Positions 55,242-63,969 are shown, counted from the first letter of the stretch. The stretch: DNA of 64,000 bases from an uncultured Porphyromonadaceae bacterium (GCA_947175265.1 CAMWMD010000010.1:1-64000), one strand, 5' to 3'. Numbers and translations: made by a program. The notes: a model not told the origin generated them from the letters alone.

Positions 55242-56768
55242 ATGGAAAAAATCCTTATTCTGGATTTCGGCTCACAATACACTCAACTCATCGCACGTCG
55301 CGTGCGTGAGTTGAATGTGTATTGCGAAATCCACCCTTTCAATAAGATTCCGGAACTTGACTCCGACATTAAAGGCGTCATCCTTTCGGGCTCCCCCTCC
55401 TCCGTGAGGGATGCCGATGCCCCGAAACCGGATTTGTCTGCCATAAAAGGGCATCTCCCCCTGCTTGGCGTATGCTACGGCGCCCAATTGCTCGCCAACG
55501 AATTCGGTGGTGAGGTCGAGGGTGCCCCCTCGCGTGAATACGGGCGTGCCATGCTCACAGTTGTGGCTCCCGATGATCCCCTCATGCTTGATGTCCCCTC
55601 CCCCACCCAGGTATGGATGAGCCACGGCGACACCATCACCCGTCTTCCCGAAAGTTACCACATCATAGGCTCGACAGAGAATGTGAAGGCCGCTGCCTAC
55701 CATATCGGGGGTGAGAAGACCTGGGGTATCCAGTTCCACCCGGAGGTATACCATTCCACCGACGGCACTCAGATACTCTCCAATTTCGTTCTCGGAATCT
55801 GCGGCTGCTCCGGCACCTGGAGTCCTGACTCATTCATAGAGACCACAGTTGAAGACCTGCGCAACAAAATAGGCGATGAGAGGGTAATCCTCGGTCTGTC
55901 GGGAGGCGTAGACTCCTCCGTCGCGGCAATGCTGCTCCATAAGGCGATCGGCGACCGTCTGACCTGTATCTTCGTCAACAACGGTCTTCTCCGCAAGAAC
56001 GAGTTTGACGATGTGCTTGACTCTTACAAGCACATGGGCCTCAACGTGATTGGTGTAGACGCTTCCGAACGTTTCTACAACGACCTCAAAGGCGTGACCG
56101 ATCCCGAGCAGAAACGTAAGATCATCGGCCGTGACTTCGTGGAGGTATTCAATGCCGAGGCTAAGAAAATCAAGGATGCCAACTGGCTTGCCCAGGGCAC
56201 CATCTATCCCGATGTCATAGAGAGTTGCTCCGTGAAGGGTCCTTCCGCCACAATCAAGAGCCACCACAACGTGGGCGGTCTCCCGAAAGAGATGAACCTC
56301 AAGATTGTCGAGCCTCTACGTCTCCTTTTCAAGGATGAGGTGCGCCGTGTAGGCAAGGCCATGGAGATGGATCAGCGTCTTCTCGGCCGTCATCCCTTCC
56401 CCGGTCCCGGTCTTGGAATCCGTATCTTAGGCGAGGTGACTCCTGAGAAGGTGCGCATCCTTCAGGAAGCGGATGCCATTTTCATCAACGGCCTTCGTGA
56501 AGCCGGTCTCTACGACCAGGTATGGCAGGCCGGAGTGATGCTCCTTCCAGTGCAGAGCGTAGGAGTGATGGGCGATGAGCGCACATACGAGAACTGTGTC
56601 GCTCTCCGTGCCGTAATCTCCACCGACGGTATGACAGCCGACTGGGTTCACCTCCCCTACGAATTCCTCGCCAAGGTCAGCAACGAGATCATCAACAAAG
56701 TGCGTGGCGTGAACCGCGTAGTCTACGACATCTCCTCCAAACCACCGGCAACAATCGAGTGGGAATAA
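55242..56768 (+). CDS. guaA: GMP synthase (glutamine-hydrolysing)
   Basis: Aminates XMP to GMP. I start at ATG 55242 ([20 protein letters not shown]); the GTG upstream lies in CCCTCACAG-type repeats. The 508-residue protein has a class-I amidotransferase domain ([26 protein letters not shown]), the ATP-pyrophosphatase P-loop [17 protein letters not shown] (about 220-236) and the C-terminal dimerisation domain ([16 protein letters not shown], then [24 protein letters not shown]). It ends the purine operon. Confidence 0.96.
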   Translation: MEKILILDFGSQYTQLIARRVRELNVYCEIHPFNKIPELDSDIKGVILSGSPSSVRDADAPKPDLSAIKGHLPLLGVCYGAQLLANEFGGEVEGAPSREYGRAMLTVVAPDDPLMLDVPSPTQVWMSHGDTITRLPESYHIIGSTENVKAAAYHIGGEKTWGIQFHPEVYHSTDGTQILSNFVLGICGCSGTWSPDSFIETTVEDLRNKIGDERVILGLSGGVDSSVAAMLLHKAIGDRLTCIFVNNGLLRKNEFDDVLDSYKHMGLNVIGVDASERFYNDLKGVTDPEQKRKIIGRDFVEVFNAEAKKIKDANWLAQGTIYPDVIESCSVKGPSATIKSHHNVGGLPKEMNLKIVEPLRLLFKDEVRRVGKAMEMDQRLLGRHPFPGPGLGIRILGEVTPEKVRILQEADAIFINGLREAGLYDQVWQAGVMLLPVQSVGVMGDERTYENCVALRAVISTDGMTADWVHLPYEFLAKVSNEIINKVRGVNRVVYDISSKPPATIEWE

Positions 56769-56784
56769 CAGGAAATGGACAGAT

Positions 56785-56825
56785 AAATAAACCCGGTCGG
56801 AATCGTATTCCGACCGGGTTTATTT
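56785..56825 (+). terminator. Terminator of the purine operon
   Basis: A perfect 19-bp stem (AAATAAACCCGGTCGGAAT and its complement) with a CGT loop, followed by TTATC. It begins 17 nt after the guaA stop. The A/T ends make it likely to work on both strands, also ending the NlpE-like gene. Confidence 0.95.
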
Positions 56826-56860
56826 TATCTGTTGGCCCTGAGGCCGAATTGTCAGATTAT

Positions 56861-57355
56861 TTATTTGGCAAGCTTGAGGGTGTAGTTCATTGTTGAATCG
56901 GCAGCGGTCTCAAGCTGTGCGTTCACCATAGTGATGGTGGAATCGGAATCAACCACGAAATAGGCCGGAGTTTCAAGCGAACCTGCCTGAGAATCCTTCT
57001 GATCCTTCTTGAGTTCGTAATAGGTCTTTCCGTCTTTCTGCTTGATGTAGAAATCACCCTCGCTGGCGAAAGTCTTTACATCCTTGAAGCCACCGACTGC
57101 GGTGCTGTCGGCCTGGATCACACTCTCCACGAGTTTGTAATCTCCATCCTTGTCATCATCGTCAAACTCGAGATGAAGCGTATAGCGGATACCATCTGCA
57201 TCGGCTGCAGGCATAACGCCTGTGAAAACCTCAACCTTGTCGCCCTTATTGCAATTGCCGCAAGAATCACCATTGCAACTCTTACCGTTTCCCGCGCATG
57301 CTGCCATACCGAGCATTGAAAGGCCGGCGGCCATAAATATGATTGTCTTTTTCAT
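56861..57355 (-). CDS. NlpE-like lipoprotein
   Basis: A 164-residue lipoprotein: MKKTIIFMAAGLSMLGMAAC gives a lipobox with cysteine 20. A short Cys-rich stretch follows (CNGDSCGNCNKG, about 27-38), then an NlpE N-terminal-type domain (VFTGVMPAADADGIRYTLHL, about 43-62). NlpE proteins sense surface or lipoprotein stress and copper in E. coli; the extra cysteine cluster could bind a metal. The C-terminal OB-like domain of E. coli NlpE is missing. It lies 68 nt after the TPR gene on the same strand. Confidence 0.82.
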   Translation of the reverse strand: MKKTIIFMAAGLSMLGMAACAGNGKSCNGDSCGNCNKGDKVEVFTGVMPAADADGIRYTLHLEFDDDDKDGDYKLVESVIQADSTAVGGFKDVKTFASEGDFYIKQKDGKTYYELKKDQKDSQAGSLETPAYFVVDSDSTITMVNAQLETAADSTMNYTLKLAK

Positions 57356-57423
57356 TATTTCCTGATTTTAGTTTATTGTCTTATTCCTAACTCTACTGTA
57401 TAACAAACCGAGGCCTCAAAAAG

Positions 57424-58887
57424 TTAATCGCGTCTGCAACTTTTTTTATCGTTATCCCCCTTCGGTTTATTTCCATTAGGTCGTGTAGGCAATTCCTCGC
57501 TTCCGGGTATGTTGCCGTCATAGAGAAGTTCCTCTATGCGGTCGCGCAGTTTCTGGTTGTCATCCTTGAGGTCGCGGCTCTTGTGGATGAGTGAGAAATG
57601 ACTCTTATAGAGGAACATGAGTATCACCGCAAGCACAAACAACGCTATCAGCGATATGCTTATCAGTTTCTCATCAGATTCTATCTCAAGCTGATGCTTC
57701 TGCAGCTCGGCCTGACGCTTCTCCTCCTCGATACGCTTCACTTCGTAACGCATCCTGAGTTCGAGCATGGCCTCCTCCGAACTCATCTGCAGGCGCTTCT
57801 CAAGCCGCTCGTTATACTCCTTCAATGCACCGAGAAGAGCCTTCTCATTATTCGAGGAGTCAGCCGCCGCCTTCAATTCGGCAAGCATGTTAAGGCGGGT
57901 GGTCTGATTGGAAGTGGTGGCAAGTGCCGTCTCAAGCAACGGGACTGCCTCGGCATACTTCCCCTTCTTCAGAAGCATATACGCTTCCGGGCGTCTCTTT
58001 ACGAAGAAATCATTCTCCAGGTCAGGCGAACCCGGAGCCAACTCCTTGCATTTGTTGTAGAGATCCTCCACCTCCTTCAGGCTCAACGCCTTATAATTGC
58101 TCAGCATCCGGAGATAGCAGAGATAGCGGTAGCGGTCATAATTGCGGTATCTCCTCCCTTGCTCCTTATATCTCTTGTCCATCTTGTCGATGAGTTTCAG
58201 AAGGTTCTTGTCGGCCGCGACAGCCTTCTCGGGCAAACCTTTGCGTGTGTAATAGTTGGCCGCTGTCGTGTAGAACCGGCTGTGGAAGGCATCGCTGTTG
58301 TCCGGCATAGTATTGAGCATCTTCTCAAGCCTCTCGAGATACTCCATATACATGTTTCCATCCGTAGAATAACCAAGGAAAAGGACCACCCTGTAGAGGT
58401 CAAGGAGATTCTGATATTCATCCTCCTTTGTGTTGATATCCTCCTTGAGGTATTCCACAAGTATCTTCTGTCTCTCATCCGGCGCGGCGTACTGGCCGTC
58501 GTAGACGGCTTTCTGCACCTCTATGAAAGTCTGCACGCTCTTCTTGTCGTTACCCTCCGGGAGAAGGTCGGCTACCTTATGGAGTTCGTCAAACCTCCCG
58601 CGATTCTCATATTCGAATGCCGCCAACTGAGGCACCATATCCTTGATGACATCAAACCGCTTGGCTCTCACCGCCACACCGATCATCTCGTCGCCGACCT
58701 TCACCTTCTCGCTCTGGCGCGATAAGTCGAAGACGTCATAAAGGATCCTGATGCTGTCGTTGGGAGTCATTCCGGCCCTTAGCGTCTTATGCAGCGAATC
58801 CGCCTGCTCCTGCCTTCTCTGGGAGAAGAGTGCGAGATGCGACGCCATAAGCAGCACCAGCAATGTAAATATTCTTGTCCGTTTCAT
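57424..58887 (-). CDS. TPR protein with one membrane helix, kinase-less sensor-like
   Basis: A 487-residue protein with a signal peptide (MKRTRIFTLLVLLMASHLAL) and an exported region of helical TPR-like repeats to about residue 345. A coiled coil (ERLEKRLQMSSEEAMLELRM, VKRIEEEKRQAELQKHQLEI) comes next, then one membrane helix (LISISLIALFVLAVILMFLY, about 405-425) and a short cytosolic coiled tail. This is the layout of Bacteroidota TPR-type sensor kinases or HTH regulators, but no kinase or DNA-binding domain follows. It ends at its own stop, so it is either a truncated relative or a natural kinase-less form. Confidence 0.75.
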   Translation of the reverse strand: MKRTRIFTLLVLLMASHLALFSQRRQEQADSLHKTLRAGMTPNDSIRILYDVFDLSRQSEKVKVGDEMIGVAVRAKRFDVIKDMVPQLAAFEYENRGRFDELHKVADLLPEGNDKKSVQTFIEVQKAVYDGQYAAPDERQKILVEYLKEDINTKEDEYQNLLDLYRVVLFLGYSTDGNMYMEYLERLEKMLNTMPDNSDAFHSRFYTTAANYYTRKGLPEKAVAADKNLLKLIDKMDKRYKEQGRRYRNYDRYRYLCYLRMLSNYKALSLKEVEDLYNKCKELAPGSPDLENDFFVKRRPEAYMLLKKGKYAEAVPLLETALATTSNQTTRLNMLAELKAAADSSNNEKALLGALKEYNERLEKRLQMSSEEAMLELRMRYEVKRIEEEKRQAELQKHQLEIESDEKLISISLIALFVLAVILMFLYKSHFSLIHKSRDLKDDNQKLRDRIEELLYDGNIPGSEELPTRPNGNKPKGDNDKKSCRRD

Positions 58888-58924
58888 TTGTCAGTTTTAT
58901 ATCTGTTATTGATTCCTTACTACC

Positions 58925-60793
58925 TCACTTCACCTTCCTCTTCACCTCATCCACATCCTTGATGCCGGATATATGGCTCATGATTTTCTGCAATTCCCCG
59001 TATGAATGAATGCCGAAGGCTATCTCCGAAGTCACTATGGAGTCGGTGCAGTCGGAATTGTAACTGTCTATGTTCAGGTTAAGACGGTTGGATATGCAAT
59101 CCACAATATCAAGGAACAGATGATAGCGGTCTACTGCCTTCACCGTGACGACCACCGGATAAAGCGTATCGTCAGGCTCGAAATCCACGCTCACGATATC
59201 ATCGCCAAACTGGGAGGCGAGCCTTATCGCTATGGGGCAGTCGCGCTTATGGAGCGTGAGCCGGCCGTCGGGGCCATTGAATCCCACCACCTCCTCACCC
59301 GGAATCGGGTGACAATGGTCGCAACGGTGGAACTTCGGCACCGGGAGGGAGTTCAGGTAATCCTCTATCGCTTTCTTAGCCTTGTAGGTCACCACGAATT
59401 CCTTCTGCTCCTTGGTGGGATGCACTTCAGGCTCCGTGAAAATCTCCACGACATCGCCACGGTGAAGGGGCTCCTTTATCGACGACAGGAAGCCGTTGAC
59501 CCTCGCGTATTTGGCATGGTGGCCTATCTCTGTCGAGATCTCGTAAGCGAAATCAAGCACTGATGATTTCTGGGGCATCACCACGGCCTTCCCTTTGGGA
59601 GTGAACACCATCAGGTCGTCATTATAGAATGTTGAGGTCACCTTCTCCATGAAGTCGATCCCCTTCGAACCGGTATCTATCTCACGGAGCACACCCCTGA
59701 ACTTGTCGATCCACTGTCCGATGTAATCCTCCGAGCCCTCCGCCCGGCAACCGAGGCGCGAGTTGTGTGCCATCCTCTCGCTTGAGATGTGTACCTCCTG
59801 CCAGCGACCGAAATCGGCAAGGAGCTTCACATGGAAACTCTGATAGCCGTTCTCCTTGGGGGAGTCGATATAGTTGGATATTCCGCCCGGTTTCTCCTTG
59901 AAACGGTCGGTCAGTATCGAATAGACCTTCAGGGCCATCTCCTTCTCGTCTACTCCATCCGGTGTCTTAAATATGATATCCGTGAAGTGGCGGTACTTCA
60001 GGTGGTTGAAGTCATCACCGAATTTACGCATCTTCCTCCACACGCTGTACGGCTCCCTGTATTCCACCTTCACACCAGCCTGTATGCCGGCTTCCTCGAG
60101 TGTAAACTGAAGTTGCTGTCTGAAGCGTTCGAGCCTCTCCTGCTGCTGGGCGCGGTCGTGGTTGATGAGCGCCGTTATCTCGTCGAACTCATGAGGGCAG
60201 CGGAAACGCAGGCTGAGGTTCTCAAGTTCGGTCTTCACGTGATAGAGGCCGAGGCGGTTGGCGAGGGGGGCATAGAAATAGTCGGTCTCCCCGGCTATCT
60301 TCATCTGCTTGTCGGGACGCATCGACGAGAGCGTACGCATATTGTGGAGGCGGTCGGCAAGTTTCACCATTATCGGGCGTATGTCATGCTGCATCGAGTT
60401 GAGGATCTGCTTGAAATTGTCCACCTGCTTGCTCAGTGCGTAATTCTTCTTCTCCTTTTTCGTCAGCACGTTCACCAGATAGGCCACATCGTCGCCGAAA
60501 CGGGCCTGAATCTCCTCAAGGGGGTGTGGTGTGTCTTCCACCACATCATGGAGGAAGGCCGCAATCACGGAGTTGACGTCCATCCTGAGTTCCCTGGCGG
60601 CTATCAGGGCCACGGCAATGGGATGGAAGATGTAAGGTTCGCCGGTCTTCCTCACCTGAGGCGCATGAGCCTCCTTTGCAAGACTGAAGGCATCTCGCAG
60701 CCTGCGCATGTCGGCTTCGGAAGTGCGGGGCTCCATCTCGGCGAATACCTCCCCGGCGCGCTCCGTGATCATCGTTTCATAGTCTGTTTTCAT
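58925..60793 (-). CDS. RelA/SpoT family (p)ppGpp synthetase/hydrolase
   Basis: A 622-residue protein with the full Rel layout. The HD hydrolase has its metal ligands in YIFHPIAVA (His57), FLHDVVEDT (His82-Asp83) and KLADRLHNMRTL (Asp147). The synthetase has YREPYSVWRKMRK and HFTDIIFKTPDG, then YIDSPKENGYQSFHVKL. A TGS domain follows (DLMVFTPKGKAVVMPQKSSV, about 413-433), then a cysteine/histidine segment (CDHCHPIPGEEVVGF) and a C-terminal ACT domain. Hydrolase residues are complete and the synthetase looks intact, so it may be bifunctional. It is about 100 residues shorter than many Rel proteins. Confidence 0.9.
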   Translation of the reverse strand: MKTDYETMITERAGEVFAEMEPRTSEADMRRLRDAFSLAKEAHAPQVRKTGEPYIFHPIAVALIAARELRMDVNSVIAAFLHDVVEDTPHPLEEIQARFGDDVAYLVNVLTKKEKKNYALSKQVDNFKQILNSMQHDIRPIMVKLADRLHNMRTLSSMRPDKQMKIAGETDYFYAPLANRLGLYHVKTELENLSLRFRCPHEFDEITALINHDRAQQQERLERFRQQLQFTLEEAGIQAGVKVEYREPYSVWRKMRKFGDDFNHLKYRHFTDIIFKTPDGVDEKEMALKVYSILTDRFKEKPGGISNYIDSPKENGYQSFHVKLLADFGRWQEVHISSERMAHNSRLGCRAEGSEDYIGQWIDKFRGVLREIDTGSKGIDFMEKVTSTFYNDDLMVFTPKGKAVVMPQKSSVLDFAYEISTEIGHHAKYARVNGFLSSIKEPLHRGDVVEIFTEPEVHPTKEQKEFVVTYKAKKAIEDYLNSLPVPKFHRCDHCHPIPGEEVVGFNGPDGRLTLHKRDCPIAIRLASQFGDDIVSVDFEPDDTLYPVVVTVKAVDRYHLFLDIVDCISNRLNLNIDSYNSDCTDSIVTSEIAFGIHSYGELQKIMSHISGIKDVDEVKRKVK

Positions 60794-60860
60794 AGCCGTG
60801 GTTTTATAAAGGGTTTAATATGCAAAATTAAACAATCCACACCACTTTCACAAACTAATA

Positions 60861-62231
60861 TCAGAGAAATTTCGCCACGAGTATCACGCCGATTAGAAAA
60901 GGAGCCACATACCTAACTATGAAGAGTGCGACGGGAATGAATCTGCCGCCCAGGTCCCCGTTGTTGCTGAGTTCGCGTCTGAAATACCCCTTAGGGGCAG
61001 CCCACCCGAGATAGATGCAGGTAAGGATGGCGGCGGTGGGGAGCATAATGTTGGTGGCTGTCGTGTCAAGGAAGTCAAAAAGGTTCATCCCTAACAGATG
61101 GAAATCTGACAGCACCCCCTGCGAAAGGGAGCAGAGTGTGCTGAGAACGGTCAGCGGCAAAAGAACCCAGAGGCACGCCTTTCTTCTCGTCGTGTTGAAA
61201 TGATCCTGCACGAAGGCTATCGACACTTCCGCAAGGGAGATGGTCGACGTGAGAGCGGCCACCATAAGCAGAAGGAAGAAGAGCGCCGACCACACCTCCG
61301 TCAGGGGCATCTGTGCGAACACTTCGGGAAGGGTGACAAATACAAGAGTAGCGCCCTCAAGACCCTCATCCGCAAGCCCGAACGACATGACGGCTGGGAA
61401 AATGATGAAGCCCATGAGCAGGGCCACGAGGAGGTCAAGGGCCGATACTGTGAGTGCCGTGCCTGTAAGGTTGGTCTCCTTAGGGAAATACCCTGAATAG
61501 GTTATCAGTATGCCCATGCCGAGAGAGAGGGAGAAGAACGCCTGGCCGAGGGCATTGATGCACACCTCGGGGGTAATCTTGCTGAAGTCGGGGTGAAGGA
61601 AGAACGCCAGACCCTCCATTGCCTTGGGGAACGTCATTGCCACACATGCAAACACGAGGAGGAGCACAAACAGCACCGGCATCATGACGTTGCTCATCTT
61701 CTCGATCCCTTTCTGCACTCCCCGCATCAATATGAACAGGTTGAGGCCGATCATGACGTATGTCACGATCAGGGGTTTCCATGTGCTTCCCACGTAGTCG
61801 GCCATCTTCACCTTGAATCCGGCCGAGAGGGCGTCATTTCCGGCCGTCTCACGCACCCCTCTGTAAAGGTCGCCTGTCAGGGATTGCCAGAAATACTCGA
61901 AAGTCCACCCGGCCACCACCATGTAGAACGACAGTATGAGATATGAGGCGAGTATGGCGAGGGCACCTGTCAGCCACCATTTCTTTCCGGGCGAGAGCCT
62001 GCGGAACGCCCCCACGGCATCGCTGTGGGTGCCCCTACCGAGGGAGAACTCCCCCAGCATGACGGGGATACCGAGTAGAAGAACACAAAAGATGTAGATT
62101 ATCAGAAAAGCGGCGCCGCCATTTGCCTGGGCTTCTGCGGGGAAACGCCACACGTTTCCGAGTCCCACGGCTGATCCCACTGTAGCCGCGATCAGACCGA
62201 TACGGCTACCGAATTGCACTTTTTTTGCCAT
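60861..62231 (-). CDS. Sodium-dependent neurotransmitter-symporter family (SNF) transporter
   Basis: A 456-residue inner-membrane protein with about 11-12 hydrophobic helices and a LeuT-like fold. The Na-binding first helix reads GLIAATVGSAVGLGNVWRFP (about 11-30) and helix 6 contains the unwound region AFFSLSLGMGILITYSGYFP. Bacterial members with 11-12 helices import amino acids with sodium; the substrate is not predictable. It ends about 67 nt upstream of the Rel gene start on the same strand. Confidence 0.92.
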   Translation of the reverse strand: MAKKVQFGSRIGLIAATVGSAVGLGNVWRFPAEAQANGGAAFLIIYIFCVLLLGIPVMLGEFSLGRGTHSDAVGAFRRLSPGKKWWLTGALAILASYLILSFYMVVAGWTFEYFWQSLTGDLYRGVRETAGNDALSAGFKVKMADYVGSTWKPLIVTYVMIGLNLFILMRGVQKGIEKMSNVMMPVLFVLLLVFACVAMTFPKAMEGLAFFLHPDFSKITPEVCINALGQAFFSLSLGMGILITYSGYFPKETNLTGTALTVSALDLLVALLMGFIIFPAVMSFGLADEGLEGATLVFVTLPEVFAQMPLTEVWSALFFLLLMVAALTSTISLAEVSIAFVQDHFNTTRRKACLWVLLPLTVLSTLCSLSQGVLSDFHLLGMNLFDFLDTTATNIMLPTAAILTCIYLGWAAPKGYFRRELSNNGDLGGRFIPVALFIVRYVAPFLIGVILVAKFL

Positions 62232-62303
62232 AATTCTGCAAAATTAGCAAAAAGAGATGACTAATGCAAGCCGATATTTCATTGTGAAATCTACCTCAGG
62301 AAA

Positions 62304-62318
62304 GGCGGCAGAGCCGCC
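62304..62318. repeat. GC-rich palindrome left of the transposase gene
   Basis: GGCGGC and GCCGCC with an AGA loop. It opens the left REP-like block, which runs on to about 62425. Confidence 0.7.
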
Positions 62319-62319
62319 G

Positions 62320-62425
62320 ACGGGAACGGCTTTGCGCTACACTCAGGCCTCCCACCCCGCAAAGGCTGATTCCTGCGCGAAGCCGGCTGTAGCGCGGAGC
62401 CGTTCTCGTTAGGGGCTGTGCCCCT
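62320..62425 (+). repeat. REP-like block, left copy
   Basis: The block contains GACGGGAACGGCTTTGCGC, CAGGCCTCCCACCCCGC, GCGCGGAGCCGTTCT and the palindrome AGGGGC-TGT-GCCCCT (62411-62425). Each piece has a close relative, in the same order and orientation, to the right of the transposase gene. It is 9 nt from the transposase stop. Confidence 0.8.
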
Positions 62426-62433
62426 ATACAGGC

Positions 62434-63378
62434 TCAAAGAATAATCTCCGGCCGGCCGCCTTCTGCTATAAAAACTGCCAGCGCGTTCATACGCTCACAG
62501 TCGGCTCTGCTGAGATTCTTGGATGCTGGAGGCATAAAGATTACAAGGAGCCTCCCTTCACCACAAAGGTCAAAATATCTGCCTGAAGGCTTATACCGAT
62601 CACCTATCTTTTCCGTTGAAATGTCGATAATGGCACCCCCGTTCTCTATTGTCCAGTTTCTCACTTTTTTCTCTTTCTCCGAAATAAAAGGGGATATAAG
62701 CACCCCATCGTTTCTTACTGTATCAACCCAACTTCTTTTCCTTGCCACCAATTCCTCTTCCGAATACCGGCGGCTTATCTTCACTGCATTAATATCCCAC
62801 TCACCGAGAAGGTCCCAATTCCCGTAGGCATCATATTCGTATTTGTCAATCTTCAGACGAAAACGTCTGAACCATCCGGGATGCATATTTCTGAGAAGCC
62901 AACGTCGGGGATTATCGCTGATATAGGCGAGCATCTTTTTCAATTGATTTTTTCCTTTCAGGATAGAATCATAATAATTATCTGAGAAAAATCTGGTCTC
63001 AGCAGGATATCCAAGTTTCTTCCATTCCTCCGAGCAGTTTCTTTTAAGTGAGGCTATGATTTTACCCAAGTGGATTCCTCTGTTTTCATGGATAAAAATT
63101 GAGAAATGCACATGATCCGGCATTATGCACCGGCGCTGAATCGTGACGAACGGGTATTCCTTATTGATATTGCTGATAGCGCTGTGGATAATTTCTCCGG
63201 CGCGGTGACGGCTGACAGCAGGAGGCCATTCCCGCGAATCGACCTTACCGATAATGTGAGAGAAATCTTCAAACCCCGGTCTTTTATTAAGCACGATATG
63301 ATAGATGCAACGTGAGCAGTAATCATGGTTCTTGCAACGGCAACCGGCATTAGGGCGCGACCTACCCATAGAAAACAT
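62434..63378 (-). CDS. REP-associated tyrosine transposase (RAYT, Y1/HUH family)
   Basis: A 314-residue single-strand DNA nuclease-type transposase. The HUH motif is IMPDHVHFS (His89 and His91) and the catalytic tyrosine is in FSDNYYDSIL (Tyr135 or 136). The RAYT start YHIVLNKRPGF follows a cysteine cluster (C-x-C-x5-C-x2-C at residues 13-24) that could bind zinc. About 90 C-terminal residues (from GVLISPFISEKEKKVRNWTI) are not part of the Y1 domain and I cannot name them. Start at 63378 or at Met4 (63369). GC-rich REP-like repeats lie on both sides, as expected for RAYTs, which are usually domesticated and act on such repeats. Confidence 0.85.
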   Translation of the reverse strand: MFSMGRSRPNAGCRCKNHDYCSRCIYHIVLNKRPGFEDFSHIIGKVDSREWPPAVSRHRAGEIIHSAISNINKEYPFVTIQRRCIMPDHVHFSIFIHENRGIHLGKIIASLKRNCSEEWKKLGYPAETRFFSDNYYDSILKGKNQLKKMLAYISDNPRRWLLRNMHPGWFRRFRLKIDKYEYDAYGNWDLLGEWDINAVKISRRYSEEELVARKRSWVDTVRNDGVLISPFISEKEKKVRNWTIENGGAIIDISTEKIGDRYKPSGRYFDLCGEGRLLVIFMPPASKNLSRADCERMNALAVFIAEGGRPEIIL

Positions 63379-63383
63379 CTTTT

Positions 63384-63433
63384 AAATGAAATAAAAGCGA
63401 ATTTAAAGGAATTATTTCATTTACGCAAATTTA
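63384..63433 (-). promoter_or_regulatory. Probable -7 box and inverted repeat before the transposase gene
   Basis: On the minus strand TAAATTTG (63433-63426) fits the -7 box. Just downstream, AAATGAAATAA (63384-63394) and TTATTTCATTT (63412-63422) form a perfect 11-bp inverted repeat that spans the predicted start of transcription and could be an operator or a leader hairpin. Confidence 0.5.
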
Positions 63434-63489
63434 GGCCTGAAAACCTCGGCTGCATTTCCAAGAAAGCGCCGATTTCTCCGCAGAAACCC

Positions 63490-63835
63490 TGACGCCCGCT
63501 TAACGCGGCACAGCCGCTAACGGCAACAGCTTCGCGCCCTGTCAGGCCTCCGCCCGCCCCGCGGAGGCAAATTCCGGCGTGGAGGCAAATTCCGGCGCGG
63601 AGCCGTTCCGGCCAGGGGCTGTGCCCCGACTCCCCCGCGGAGGCAAATTCCCCCGCGGAGCCGTTCCGACCAGGGGCTGTGCCCCGACTCCCCCGCGGAG
63701 GCAAATTCCCCCGCGGAGGCAAATTCCGGCGCGAAGCCAAGCGCAAGCCAAATTCCGGCGCGGAGCCAAGCGCAAGGCAAATTCCAGCGCGGAACTGTTC
63801 CAGCCAGGGGCTGTGCCCCGACTCCCGGTAAATTG
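63490..63835 (+). repeat. REP-like block, right cluster
   Basis: The palindrome GGGGC-TGT-GCCCC occurs three times (63615-63627, 63673-63685, 63807-63819), each after a GCGGAGCCGTTCC-like sequence and before CGACTCCC. Between and before them stand at least six copies of a GCGGAGGCAAATTCC-like unit. The left block has the same order. Frames called in this GC-rich stretch are repeats, not genes. Confidence 0.85.
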
Positions 63836-63924
63836 ACCCGGCTAAGCCGGCAACTACATTCCCCCCTTCACCGTATCCGTCGGGTGCTGCGCCATTACTA
63901 TACGATTGTTCTCATTCAAATTAA

Positions 63925-63969
63925 ACATGTCGTTTTTGTTTGCAAAGTTCGCAAGCAAAAACGACATGT
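63925..63969. repeat. Long palindrome, 19-bp arms
   Basis: ACATGTCGTTTTTGTTTGC (63925-63943) and GCAAGCAAAAACGACATGT (63951-63969) form a 19-bp inverted repeat with one mismatch and a 7-base loop. No gene is seen in 63841-64000, so its owner may lie beyond the window. It could be an operator, a terminator or an element end. Confidence 0.7.

Noticed and set aside
57598-58725. Plus-strand frame of 375 codons
   Set aside because: Lies opposite the TPR membrane protein, whose signal peptide, coiled coil and membrane helix are coherent; the plus frame has none.
59789-60916. Plus-strand frame of 375 codons
   Set aside because: Shadow of the Rel/SpoT gene, which shows HD and synthetase motifs on the minus strand.
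63490-63835. CRISPR array
   Set aside because: Repeats are unevenly spaced, palindromic and of mixed unit lengths, with no unique spacers of constant size and no cas genes; the REP explanation fits better.
63417-63836. Several frames rich in Pro, Arg and Gly on both strands
   Set aside because: Products of GC-rich tandem repeats that stay open in many frames; no start signals or family similarity.
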